DNA of 64,000 nucleotides from Streptomyces sp. Isolate_45 (GCF_024721315.2 NZ_JANFAK020000023.1:1-64000), one strand, 5' to 3'; positions 1 through 8,083 are shown, counted from the stretch's first letter. The notes: generated from the letters alone by a model not told the origin. Made by a program: numbers and translations.

Positions 1-455
1 CCCCAGAGCATCGCGCCCAACACCCACACCCGTCAAGCAATACGCGAAACAAGTTTCGTGAGTCATGTTGCTGTTCAACGGGGAGCCGTTCCACCTCACA
101 ACACCAGCAGGGCTTCACACCATTGGCCGCACTGAGAAGTGCGGACGCGCCGAAGCCGAGTCATCCCACACTCCCCTGCCCGCCGACCTGGCCGTCTGCC
201 CGGGAAGCTCGCAGACACCGGCGACTGGGCGGGCGGGCTACGGAACAGCGCGTCCTCCGCTCCGCAGGAAGACCTCTCCGCAGTGTCCCGGGGGCATACG
301 CCCCGTGGTCGCCGCCTGCCTGGCCAAGGGTCCCTGGACGAGGATCCACGCCCGAGTCGCTGTTGGACCAGGTCTCCCCGGGCTCCGCCCCGCGGCGAAC
401 GCCGGGCACGGCCGCGCACGTCGTCGGTGCCCGCGACCGCGACCGCGGACACGGT
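1..455. other. No gene recognised at the left edge
   Basis: Several overlapping open frames exist on both strands, but none has a ribosome-binding site, a recognisable domain or consistent third-position G/C. The only discrete structure seen is the short palindrome at 45-58. A gene running in from the left could end here unrecognised. Confidence 0.5.
45..58. promoter_or_regulatory. Short perfect palindrome, possible operator
   Basis: CGAAAC-AA-GTTTCG is a perfect 6-bp inverted repeat with a 2-bp spacer, in an A/T-richer patch than its surroundings. It has the shape of a dimeric repressor site. No gene start lies close enough to assign it. Confidence 0.25.
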
Positions 456-695
456 CTACCGCCCCCGGTCGTTCACCTTCACATGGCGGCGCTCCGACCG
501 GCTCATGCCGCGCTGCCGGCTCACCTGCGTCCATTCGGCGAACCACCAGGCGCCGGTCACCACCACCGCCCACAGCAGCCCGCTGACAACGGCCTTCGGC
601 CAGGACGCGACCTCGCCCCAACGCTCGACACCTGCCAACACCACCCAGCTGATCATGAGTACAACGGCCGTACGCACACGTCGATGCCTGAACAT
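456..695 (-). CDS. Small membrane protein, unknown function
   Basis: This is a 79-residue protein with two hydrophobic stretches (about residues 9-25 and 34-54, the second rich in Trp, Val and Ala) and a basic hydrophilic tail. Two transmembrane helices with a positively charged cytoplasmic C-terminus fit this pattern. The ATG at 695 is preceded by a purine-rich AGGCGGGA. No family is recognised. It is divergent from the broken wbl gene, so the two may have shared a promoter region. The gene call rests on the hydrophobic pattern and codon bias only. Confidence 0.5.
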   Translation of the reverse strand: MFRHRRVRTAVVLMISWVVLAGVERWGEVASWPKAVVSGLLWAVVVTGAWWFAEWTQVSRQRGMSRSERRHVKVNDRGR

Positions 696-857
696 GCGTC
701 CCGCCTACCCCACGCGCCTGCGTTAAACGAAGCCGTGCCCGGCTGTTGGGGAGAAACGGGGGAAGGAGGGAAGACGCTGTCGATGGTCTGCATGGAGCCG
801 GCGGTATTGGCCAGGCGAACAGAAGAAGTAGTCCGGCAACTCGAACGGAGGCACGAG

Positions 858-970
858 ATGGATTGGCGCCACCAGGCGGCCTGCCGACAGGCAGACCCGG
901 ACCTGTTCTTCCCGGTCGGCACCAGCGGCCCGGCCCTGCTCCAGATCGAGGAGGCAAAGGCGGTATGCCG
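858..970 (+). pseudogene. 5' half of a WhiB-like (WblE/WhiB1-type) regulator, split by a transposon
   Basis: Residues 1-38 match the start of small WhiB-family iron-sulfur regulators: MDWRH, the first cluster Cys at position 9, DPDLFFPVG, GPALLQIEEAKAVCR. GGAGG at 847-851 lies six bases before the ATG. The frame runs past the junction into two foreign codons and a stop at 980. The missing half lies at 6142-6288, and joining the two gives V-C-R-R-C-P-V in frame. WhiB proteins normally hold a 4Fe-4S cluster through four Cys. This half has two of them and cannot assemble a cluster. Confidence 0.92.
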
Positions 971-971
971 C

Positions 972-983
972 CTTCTCTAGGGG
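972..983 (+). repeat. Left terminal inverted repeat of the transposon
   Basis: CTTCTCTAGGGG matches the minus-strand reading of 6129-6140 at 11 of 12 bases. It directly abuts the interrupted wbl codons and probably forms one arm of the recombinase-binding site. Confidence 0.65.
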
Positions 984-1151
984 TAACCGTGTGGCGCGAG
1001 GCGAGTGGGGACCACTTTGTGCAGCTCAGTGCCGGTGTGAGCGACACTATCGTGTGCAACACATGTGGCGCCACTGTTGCTTCGAGCAGTCGCCAGTGGA
1101 CCTGTCCGATAGTCAGCCGTCTGCGTCAGGAAGGCTCTAGGGTCCTCGCTT

Positions 1152-1793
1152 GTGACTGAACTTTCCTCGTATCACGGTGCGACAGCTGACGCGTACGATG
1201 CCGTCGCCGTTCTCTATGCCGAATTGCCCCGCGATGACCTCAACACTCTTCCGCTGGATCGCGCGGTGCTCGCCGCGTTCGCCGAAGCTGTGCGGGCCGC
1301 CGGCTCCGGGCCCGTCGCCGAGCTGGGATGCGGCCCTGGACCTGTCACCGCTCACCTGCGGGATCTGGGGCTGGACGTCTTCGGCGTCGACCTGTCGCCA
1401 GTGATGATCGATCTCGCGCGGGAGACATACCCGGACCTGCGGTTCGAGGTCGGTTCCATGGATGCCCTCGACCTGGCCGATGGCCAGTTGCAAGGCATCG
1501 TGTCCTGGTACTCGGTCATTCACGCCCCACCGCAGGACGTGCCACCGTACTTCGCCGAGTTCCGTCGGGTACTCGCACCCGACGGAACTCTTCTGCTCGC
1601 CTTCTTCGAGTCGGAAGGTGAGCCGACCACGGCGTTCGACCACAAGGTGACGACAGCCTACCGATGGCCGATCGACGACCTTGCAGGGCTGGCCGGTGAG
1701 GCCGGCTTCACCGAGGTCGGCCGGATGCTGCGTGAGCCATGCGAGGGGGAACGGTTTCGCCGGGGGCATCTGCTGATGCGCGCAGGGAAGTGA
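1152..1793 (+). CDS. Class I SAM-dependent methyltransferase (transposon passenger)
   Basis: This 213-residue protein has the Rossmann methyltransferase signature: motif I VAELGCGPGPVT (about residues 55-66), an acidic post-I strand ending GVDLSP, an SMDALDL motif with acidic residues, and the late strand VLAPDGTLLLAF (about 143-154). The GTG at 1152 gives the family start MTELSSYHGATADAYD. The acceptor substrate cannot be read from the sequence. It lies inside the transposon on the strand opposite tnpABC and ends at a strong shared hairpin, so it looks like cargo. Such passengers often give self-protection or modify a small molecule; that role is inferred only. Confidence 0.88.
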   Translation: MTELSSYHGATADAYDAVAVLYAELPRDDLNTLPLDRAVLAAFAEAVRAAGSGPVAELGCGPGPVTAHLRDLGLDVFGVDLSPVMIDLARETYPDLRFEVGSMDALDLADGQLQGIVSWYSVIHAPPQDVPPYFAEFRRVLAPDGTLLLAFFESEGEPTTAFDHKVTTAYRWPIDDLAGLAGEAGFTEVGRMLREPCEGERFRRGHLLMRAGK

Positions 1794-1795
1794 CT

Positions 1796-1836
1796 CAGGT
1801 TGTCCCGTGCCGCCTTCGACGGCACGGGACAACCTG
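1796..1836. terminator. Bidirectional hairpin terminator between passenger and tnpC
   Basis: A perfect 17-bp inverted repeat (CAGGTTGTCCCGTGCCG and its complement) with a 7-base loop begins two bases after the methyltransferase stop and ends before the tnpC stop. It is placed to end both convergent transcripts. Confidence 0.85.
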
Positions 1837-1843
1837 GACCGCC

Positions 1844-2368
1844 TCAGCCGCGTTGGTTCAGCGCTCTCGTCAGGTCCCGGTTGGCCGCCCGCGCGGCATC
1901 GAGATCGGATCGGGCCTCCTCCAACGCGGAGGCCAGTTCGACGTTACGCTGCTCCAGTCTCGTGATCTTCCGCTGGAGCTCGTCGATGTCCGATGGAGCC
2001 CCGAGCCCCGACTCCTGCCATGCCTGAGTCCCCAGCACCTGCGACAACCGCTTCTCCAACTGCTGGACGCGGGCGGCAAGGCGGGCGTTGCGAGCCTGGG
2101 CGTTCGCGAGATCGGCTTGGAGCGAGGCCCGGCTCACCGGCGAAGTGCCTGCCGGGTCCTGAGTCGCAGGTTCGAGCTCGGCCGCGTGCACGATCTCCAG
2201 CAGGTCGCGGTGACGGTAGAGGAAGCTGCGATCGACTCCGGCTTGCCGGGCGATGGCCGAGACGCTGATGGGCGTGCCGTTCCTCGCGGCGTTCTTGACT
2301 GCGGTGGCGACGCGCTGGCGGCGCCGCTCGGTGTCGGCCTGTCGGCCGTCGCGCATGGCAGGGATCAT
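1844..2368 (-). CDS. tnpC: TnpC-like transposition accessory protein (DUF6262 type)
   Basis: This 174-residue hydrophilic protein has an N-terminal helix-turn-helix-like segment (ISVSAIARQAGVDRSFLYRH, about residues 35-54). A long coiled coil follows from about residue 80 to the end, with heptads rich in Leu, Arg, Glu and Ala. This matches the small third protein of Tn554-type elements, which influences the orientation and frequency of transposition. Its ATG overlaps the tnpB stop by four bases (ATGA), so it is translated as part of the tnpABC operon. It is longer than Tn554 TnpC, mainly through the coiled coil. Confidence 0.82.
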   Translation of the reverse strand: MIPAMRDGRQADTERRRQRVATAVKNAARNGTPISVSAIARQAGVDRSFLYRHRDLLEIVHAAELEPATQDPAGTSPVSRASLQADLANAQARNARLAARVQQLEKRLSQVLGTQAWQESGLGAPSDIDELQRKITRLEQRNVELASALEEARSDLDAARAANRDLTRALNQRG

Positions 2369-4848
2369 GGAAGCCTCCAGGGCCTGACATCGGGAAGCGG
2401 CTGGCCGACGCGAGGCATGCCAAGCATCACCGAGCGGCCGCGGCGGACCACAGCGACCGCGTCTTCGATCTGGGCACGTTCTTCGTCGGAGAGGTCGTCC
2501 AGGTCGGCCTTGACCCGGTTGATCAGACGGCGGACCCGGCTGATCTCCTCCTCGGAGGGCATCGCTCCGCTGCGGGCCCAGTCGTCGGCCTCGAAGGCCG
2601 ACATCAGTCGTTCGCGGCTGCGCAGGAGATCAGAGAGGTATCGCTCCAGGTCAGGCAAGTAGGAGACGTCGGTGCGGAAGTGGTCGCAGCCGATGCAGCG
2701 GAAGCGCAGTGGGCAGCTCTGGCCGCCGGCCGCGACGTTGTGGGGTTCCAGGCAGATGCCGTAGGCCGTGGCGACTTCGCCGATGGCCCGCCGCACGTGC
2801 TCGGAGTCCAGGAGTCCTTGTGCTTTGCGCCAGACGCGGGTGCCGCGGCGGTCGAACTGCAACGCGGTGACCCGGTCGACGGCCTCACGTCGTCGCTCCT
2901 GGCTGACCCGGTAATAGCCCTGAGTTGTGGAGAGTTCACGATGGTCCATCAAATCCATGAGCACGTCGGGGTCGATGTTGGCGTCCGCGTGCCGCTGAGC
3001 GAAGGAGTGCCGGTAGGCGTAGGGAAAGATCTTGGACTTGTCGAACGGCAGCAGCTTCGTCACCAGCTGCCCGTCGACCTCGACGACGACCGGAAACATG
3101 ATGTCGGGCAGAGCGTTGACCCAGGCCCGGTGGGCGTCGCCGATCGAACCGATCGGCTTCGTTCCTGCGGGGTTGGCCAGCGGGCTCGGCAGCAGCTTGA
3201 GCTTGTCGGCCGGAGTGTCGGGGAAGCGTTCACGCACCCGCTCCTGCTGTTCGGTGATCACGGCAGCGGTCGCCTTCGCGATCGGCAGACGACGGCCCAG
3301 CCGGTAGTTCTTGGAGTTGTCGTAGATCAGGACCAAGGTTCCGTCCGGGTCCTTGCCCAGACACTCCAGCGCCAGCGTGCTGATCTCGTCCGGCCGCCGG
3401 CCGGTGTCGACAAGCAGCTCGGCCGCGACGCGGTATTCCCGGTTGCTCATCTTCTCCAGCAGATCGAAGTTGTCGCAGAGTTCCCGCATCACCTCGTCCG
3501 GCAGATCCCGTCCAGCCTCGGTGTCCTCGGGCTCGTCGGGGATGTCCTCCATGGACAGGGAGAAGTCCGCCGGCAGGCCCTCGAGTATCTGGCCGGGGCC
3601 GGTGAGGCCCAGGACACGGATCCGGTTCACGATTCTGCGGACGTAGCGGATCACGTTGACCCGGTGGTGAGCCCCGAAGGCGCCGGTCTCGGCGAGGAAC
3701 GCGACGCGGTTGCAGAAGCTGACCATGTCCGTGCGGCTCAGAAGCCGAAGCTCATGCCCCTTGTCGTCTCGCTGCAGCCGCAGGCTGTCCGAGAGCTGTT
3801 CCATGCCGCGGATCATGTTCTGCATGGAGCTGGCGACATGCCGGCCGCGACGCCGAGGGAGTTCGTCATAGGCCCAGACCTTGACCGCCTCCCGCAGGGG
3901 ACGCTGGTGGATCCGGCTGAACGTGAGGGTGCCCTGGTGGCCGAAGACGAACAGGTCCCAGATGTCCTTGAGCCGCTCGGTCTCCGTAGTCGCCCCCAGC
4001 CTGCGCAGCGCGGTCTGTGCACCCCGGATGATCATCCGCAGGTCATCGACCATCCCCGCGCGGATCAGGTCGTCCTCTCCCAGCGTCTCCAGGCTCGGGA
4101 CCTGGAGCAGACGCAGCTGATCGCTGATGTGCCGCATCCGGTGATCCTTGGTCTTCGCCTGCCGGGCGGTGCGGACCTGAAGGCAGTAGAGGAGTTCCGC
4201 GACCAGCCGGTCAGGCAGCCCGCGCAGGCTGACTTCGCGGTTGACCGGCACCGACGACGACGTCAGGCGCCACCGTTCCTCGTCTCCGTCGAAGGTCCCC
4301 GACCGCCGTTCGCGGTTGAGGCGGCCTCGGTGGACCTCGCAGTAGCGGATCCGTTCCGAGCCGCGCAGCCGGTAGTAGGCGGTGACCTGGCAGGGTCCGA
4401 ACCCGGGCAGCCCCTGCTGCGGGGAGTTCCGCAGGAAGTCCTCCACGGTCAGCTCGGACGAGCTGTGCCAGCGTGCCTGGTGAGTGGTGCAAAGACCATG
4501 AGTGACCAGCCGGGGCGGCCGCTGGCAGCCCGGGACACGACAGAGGACCTGCCCGTCGGAGCGGTGATAGGCACTCTCCCTCGGGACCGCGGCGAAGTCC
4601 TCGAAGGACAGACCGGACCGCCGCCAGCGGCCGACACAGACCGGTTCGCCGAGCGGGGTGCCCTTCGTGCAGCCGGGGATCTCGCAGTCCGGCATGCCCA
4701 GCACCGGGTGGACCTTGGGGTAGCGCACGACACGCGCCTCCCAGTCCCAGCTCACTAGGCTCAGGAACTCTGCGTCCAAGGCGTCGATGATGACCTGGGT
4801 CCGCAGGTCCTGAAGCTCATGGGCCAGCGGCAGAGGTGTCCCGATCAC
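2365..4848 (-). CDS. tnpB: TnpB-like tyrosine recombinase of the transposon
   Basis: This 827-residue site-specific recombinase has catalytic elements visible in order: Arg in VDTGRRPDEIS (about residue 484), HxxR in YRHSFAQRH (about 612), His in LMDHRELS (about 635) and the nucleophile Tyr in TQGYYRV (about 645). The N-terminal 200 residues carry Cys/His clusters (CEIPGCTKG, CRVPGCQRP, HGLCTTHQ) that look like zinc-binding DNA contacts. A further C-x5-C-x2-C cluster follows the catalytic domain near residue 715. It overlaps tnpA upstream and tnpC downstream by four bases each. It is clearly larger than Tn554 TnpB (about 630 residues). It appears intact. Confidence 0.9.
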   Translation of the reverse strand: MIGTPLPLAHELQDLRTQVIIDALDAEFLSLVSWDWEARVVRYPKVHPVLGMPDCEIPGCTKGTPLGEPVCVGRWRRSGLSFEDFAAVPRESAYHRSDGQVLCRVPGCQRPPRLVTHGLCTTHQARWHSSSELTVEDFLRNSPQQGLPGFGPCQVTAYYRLRGSERIRYCEVHRGRLNRERRSGTFDGDEERWRLTSSSVPVNREVSLRGLPDRLVAELLYCLQVRTARQAKTKDHRMRHISDQLRLLQVPSLETLGEDDLIRAGMVDDLRMIIRGAQTALRRLGATTETERLKDIWDLFVFGHQGTLTFSRIHQRPLREAVKVWAYDELPRRRGRHVASSMQNMIRGMEQLSDSLRLQRDDKGHELRLLSRTDMVSFCNRVAFLAETGAFGAHHRVNVIRYVRRIVNRIRVLGLTGPGQILEGLPADFSLSMEDIPDEPEDTEAGRDLPDEVMRELCDNFDLLEKMSNREYRVAAELLVDTGRRPDEISTLALECLGKDPDGTLVLIYDNSKNYRLGRRLPIAKATAAVITEQQERVRERFPDTPADKLKLLPSPLANPAGTKPIGSIGDAHRAWVNALPDIMFPVVVEVDGQLVTKLLPFDKSKIFPYAYRHSFAQRHADANIDPDVLMDLMDHRELSTTQGYYRVSQERRREAVDRVTALQFDRRGTRVWRKAQGLLDSEHVRRAIGEVATAYGICLEPHNVAAGGQSCPLRFRCIGCDHFRTDVSYLPDLERYLSDLLRSRERLMSAFEADDWARSGAMPSEEEISRVRRLINRVKADLDDLSDEERAQIEDAVAVVRRGRSVMLGMPRVGQPLPDVRPWRLP

Positions 4849-5938
4849 TTCTCCCCCGACCTGTGCAGGGACCGCGGGGAGGGAACGCGTTCGATCGCCT
4901 CGCGCAATCGGGCCCGGTCGGGAATCAGGTAGGGCCTGGGCGACTCCGGGTGTGTCTGGCCGAGCAGGGCCTGCACCTCGTCCGCCGACCCGCCGGCGTC
5001 CGCGACGTTGCTGCCGAAAGCCCGGCGGGCCATGTGGGGACCGACCTTCCGCGACAGCCCGGCCCGCTGGCTCAGCCGCTCGAACAGCTCGCCCAGCGCG
5101 TCCGGCGGCATCGGCGCCCCCAGCGGCTCGCGGAACAGGTTCACGAGCAGGAAGTCGCTGCCGCCCGCCCCGAGTACTTCGTGGCGCTCATCGACGTACT
5201 GGTCGAAAGCCTGGACCACCAAGAAGTCCAACGGCTGTGTCCATGCCTGCTTCGACTTCGACCAGGCCCGGTTGCTGTTGTCTCGCCGCCGGACGTGGAG
5301 GTGGGCACCGCTGTAGTCGCAGCCCAGGGCCCGCGAGTCGGGAAGCAGGTGACAGTCACTGCGGTGCAGACCGGCCGCTTGGCCGCGGCGCAGCCCGACC
5401 CTGCCGAGCAGCAGCACGATCAGCCGGTCACGGGCGTTGCGGCACTCCAGGAACATCGCCACCAGCTCTTCGTCGGTGGCCCGGTCCACCTCGGCCTCCG
5501 GCTCCTGGCTCCGGTGGACAGCTCGCAGCCGGTAGGTCAGGCCAGAGTCTTCACCCTGGGCCTCCACCGGCAGGTCCCGGCTGTCGGCCAGCTCGTAGAT
5601 CTGTCCGAGCACCGACCTCGGTGCCTCACCGACCGACACCGCGTAGGACAGCAGCCCCCGCACCGCCGTCAGAACGCCGTTGACCCTCCGCTCTTTGCGA
5701 GCCGGGTCGGCACCGGCCCCAGCACCACCGGCGCCGGATCATCATCCAGCGATGACGGCGTGTACTTCAGCCAGACCATGAACAGGCCCAGGTCCCGCGC
5801 AGCGACGGACCATTCGCGCCCTGTTGCCCGGCACCACCGCAGGTACAGCGCTATCCCGCCGGCGTACGCCTTCGTCGTCAACTCGGAACGGCTTCGACCG
5901 AACCGCAAGAACCTCAGCCACTGATCAGCGATGAACAC
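4845..5938 (-). pseudogene. tnpA: TnpA-like tyrosine recombinase, frameshifted
   Basis: Two adjacent frames together give about 364 residues, the usual TnpA length. Frame 1 (5938 to 5669) holds the N-terminal SAM-like core-binding domain (FLRFGRSRSELTTKAYAGG). Frame 2 (ending at 4845) holds the catalytic domain, with Arg in GLRRGQ, HxxR in HMARR, and QTHPES followed by PYL. Restoring one G in the run near 5712 joins LGP to GADPARKERRVNG in a sensible frame. The stop overlaps the tnpB start (ATGA). The break is a true one-base deletion, a sequencing error, or less likely a programmed frameshift. Confidence 0.8.
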
Positions 5939-6141
5939 GACCTCCTAGCCGTCATCGACGACCGTCCAATACCGCACGCCAGAGGGCGATCTGACAGGAA
6001 AGGCACGCAATGCAACTCCATGGTCCGACGGTTGATGCAACAACCCGCCACAGAGCCGCACCCCCAGAGAACGATCTTCAGAAGATCAACATAGCCCTCC
6101 GGTGCAACGTCCCACCACACAGGACCAGCCCCCAGAGAAGC
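5939..6141. promoter_or_regulatory. Right end of the transposon: tnpA promoter region and recombinase sites
   Basis: No gene lies here. CCCCCAGAGAA occurs twice in the same orientation, at 6061-6071 and 6129-6139, the second forming the right terminal repeat. Between them is the perfect palindrome GATCTTC-A-GAAGATC at 6073-6087. This is the expected place for the tnpA promoter and for paired recombinase-binding sites. Confidence 0.6.
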
Positions 6142-6288
6142 CGACGCTGCCCGGTCCTGAGCGAATGCCTGGAGTGGGCCCTCGAGGGGGGCCAGGACAT
6201 GGGTGTGTGCGGCGGCCTGACGGAAAACGAACGGCGCGCTCTCAAGCGCCGGACGACCAGGGAGACCCGACCCCGCCTCGGAGCCTGA
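6142..6288 (+). pseudogene. 3' half of the split WhiB-like regulator
   Basis: The frame reads RRCPVLSECLEWALEGG and then QDMGVCGGL, followed by TENERRALKRR and a basic tail. This is the third and fourth cluster Cys, the turn motif and the DNA-binding tail of a WhiB protein. The reconstructed protein would be about 85-86 residues, the normal length for WblE/WhiB1. The turn that is almost always G-V/I-W-G-G reads G-V-C-G-G here (TGG to TGC). Having no start or ribosome-binding site of its own, this half is not expected to be made. Confidence 0.9.
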
Positions 6289-7096
6289 TCGCAGCGACGA
6301 TGCCTCGCGACGAGCGGCCGGCATGTAAGCCCCGGCCTGCAATCGCGGGCGGATCGCCGTGCCGCCCCGCCGGTTTCAGTCCCGTCCGGCGCGGCAAGGT
6401 TCGGGGTGCGGCGGCAGCCCGGTCACGGAACTCCCGCACGGCGGTTGGCGGCAGATGGCCCGCCGGCAGGAGCGGCCGGACCCGCTCGGTGTTACGCGCG
6501 TTGTCAGTGGCTCGGCAAACTGACGAACGCCAACGGTCGGCCCGTACCCATGAGGGATGACCAGCACCTCAGCCACAGGCGTTCCCCTCGCGCTGCGAAG
6601 CCGGTGCGGCACCACGGCACGAGCACGGTGCGCGCCACCGCGGGTCGTAGCCGCACGGGTTCAGACCAACCGGGCCAAGCGGTGAGTGGGGCGAGTCACT
6701 AGCTCAGGACGGCGTCCAAGATCTCTTCCACCCAGTACCTCAGGCGGTGCCGGCGGCTGCAGAACCGCTTCGGGCGTCTCCACCGACCGCGCTCGTCGAG
6801 CGGCCGACGGCACTGCTTGCAGTGCTTCACACGTGTCCGATCCCCCATGGCTGTGACTCTAGCGGCCACGACCTGGTCGGCCGCCGCCGGGCCTTGACCC
6901 GATCGCGCGGAAGCGGTCTTCGGAGAGCTATGGGGAAGGCCCCGAACTCTCCTATGTGAAGCCTGACAGCCCTGTCACCGACACAGCTGTCGGCCCCGTG
7001 CTCCACCATGTGGGGTCTGTTCAGCCGGCGGGGTGCGCATGCCGCTGTCGCCCAGACAGTCGACACCGACGAGCCCGGGAGCCCGGGAGCCCGGGA
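6289..7096. other. No gene recognised, about 800 bp
   Basis: Open frames on both strands overlap each other with mixed codon bias and no domain or good ribosome-binding site. Nothing in this stretch could be supported as a gene. Confidence 0.5.
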
Positions 7097-7435
7097 GTGA
7101 ACCTCCTCTCGTCCTACTTGTCGGCAGAGACCGTCTACGCGCAGTTGCGCGAGGCTGTCGCTGCCTGCCCCACCGTCCATGAGAACGGCACCTTGGCGAC
7201 CGTGCGGTACGAGGACCTCGACCAGCCGGGATTCCCGGAGGACACCATCCGTATCCGGATGACCGTCATTGATGACGGGTCCACCGCACCCGCCAACGTC
7301 ATCGACCGCATCGTCACCCGGGTCGGAGCATGCATGGCCGACCTCTCCGGACTCGGGCCCGAACCCTACCCGCGCCTGTCCGAGGGGCCGGCTCTCCCAC
7401 AGGTCGAACGCCTTCGGGCCGCGCAGGGCCTCTGA
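7097..7435 (+). CDS. Hypothetical protein, probably the C-terminal part of a secreted sensor-type protein
   Basis: This 112-residue acidic protein contains VAACPTV near residue 25 and a paired Cys in VGACMADLSG near residue 85. These are separated by alternating strands (TLATVRYEDLDQPG, RIRMTVIDDG). The two-Cys spacing and composition resemble the extracellular domain of Streptomyces secreted lipoproteins, as in the gene at 43385, but no signal peptide or lipobox is present. The GTG start is not well supported: the sequence before it is a GAGCCCGG repeat rather than a Shine-Dalgarno. It may be a truncated gene. Confidence 0.5.
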   Translation: MNLLSSYLSAETVYAQLREAVAACPTVHENGTLATVRYEDLDQPGFPEDTIRIRMTVIDDGSTAPANVIDRIVTRVGACMADLSGLGPEPYPRLSEGPALPQVERLRAAQGL

Positions 7436-7510
7436 GATCTGCCAGAACTCGAACCATCGAGTCCCGGCCCGGCCGAGGCCCCGCGCCGGCCCACCAGCCG
7501 ACCTCTACGG

Positions 7511-8083
7511 TCAGGGGGCGTCGATGAGTACCCGGCCGTCGGTCGGCACGATTGCCACGAGCCCGTTCGCGTACGCGTTCTGCACGCGGGACCGCTCCGT
7601 CGCGTTGGGCACGGCGTTGGCGCAGGCCGTCCCGGCGCTGGACCCGGACATCAGCTGGGAGCACGGCCCCGGCTTGCTGTCCGGCAGGCCCAGGCTGTGG
7701 CCCAGCTCGTGCGCGGCGATGCGCGTCTTGTCGTACCCCTGGCTCACGGCCTGCGCACCGAGTTCGACTCGCACCTGTCGCCCCGGCCGGACCGGTCCGA
7801 GGGTGGCCTGCGGCCAGCCGGTGGTGGCCACGATGACGATCTCGGCCCGGGTCCCGGGCGCGGCCTCCACCAGCCTTACGTTACTGACGTTCGCGTTCCA
7901 GGAAGCGACCCCGGCCGCGATGGCCGCTTCCCAGCCGCCGGCCCGACTGTCGTCATAGCGGAGCGTCACTACCGCCGCGGTGGCGTCCGGTACGGGCGCG
8001 GGTGCCGCGGTCGCGGCGGTTGCCGCCGCGAGGACCAGAGCGGCGGCGGATGTGCCGGCTTTCAGCCAGATGCCCAGAGACAT
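7511..8083 (-). CDS. snpA: Snapalysin (small neutral metalloprotease, peptidase M7)
   Basis: This is a 190-residue secreted zinc protease. The signal peptide covers about residues 1-27 (hydrophobic core AAALVLAAATAATA). The mature part has the M7 zinc motif AAHELGHSLGLPD, giving two His ligands, the catalytic Glu and the third ligand Asp, with a downstream Cys pair (GPCSQLMSG and TACAN). Snapalysins cleave next to aromatic residues in milk and other proteins. In many Streptomyces a LysR-type activator gene is divergent from snpA; no such gene is present here. An internal 168-bp piece of this gene recurs at 20054-20221. Confidence 0.95.
   Translation of the reverse strand: MSLGIWLKAGTSAAALVLAAATAATAAPAPVPDATAAVVTLRYDDSRAGGWEAAIAAGVASWNANVSNVRLVEAAPGTRAEIVIVATTGWPQATLGPVRPGRQVRVELGAQAVSQGYDKTRIAAHELGHSLGLPDSKPGPCSQLMSGSSAGTACANAVPNATERSRVQNAYANGLVAIVPTDGRVLIDAP
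7768..7935 (-). repeat. Source copy of the duplicated snpA segment
   Basis: This 168-bp stretch within snpA is repeated at 20054-20221 in the same orientation with only about nine differences seen by eye. It covers codons for GWEAAIAAGVASWN to about GRQVRVE, upstream of the zinc motif. Confidence 0.9.

Larger units (their letters stand above)
971..6143 (-). mobile_element. Tn554-like transposon (tnpABC plus methyltransferase) inside a wbl gene
   Basis: This unit of about 5.17 kb is bounded by the two halves of one wbl reading frame. GCCG occurs at 967-970 and again at 6140-6143, so a four-base core shared by both junctions is possible. Next to the junctions the ends carry an imperfect inverted repeat: CTTCTCTAGGGG at 972-983, and CTTCTCTGGGGG on the minus strand at 6140-6129. 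Inside are two long tyrosine recombinases and a coiled-coil protein in the order tnpA-tnpB-tnpC, with start/stop overlaps, as in Tn554. A methyltransferase on the opposite strand is the passenger. No flanking duplication longer than four bases is seen, as expected for conservative tyrosine-recombinase integration. The exact ends are inferred to within a few bases. Confidence 0.88.

Noticed and set aside
1..10. CCCCAGAG at the left edge as a further transposon end
   Set aside because: It resembles the right-end repeat but is only eight bases and lies outside the element; chance is sufficient.
2680..4758. Very long plus-strand open frame opposite tnpB
   Set aside because: It is a GC-bias shadow: no ribosome-binding site, no domain, and third-position bias belongs to the minus-strand recombinase with clear catalytic residues.
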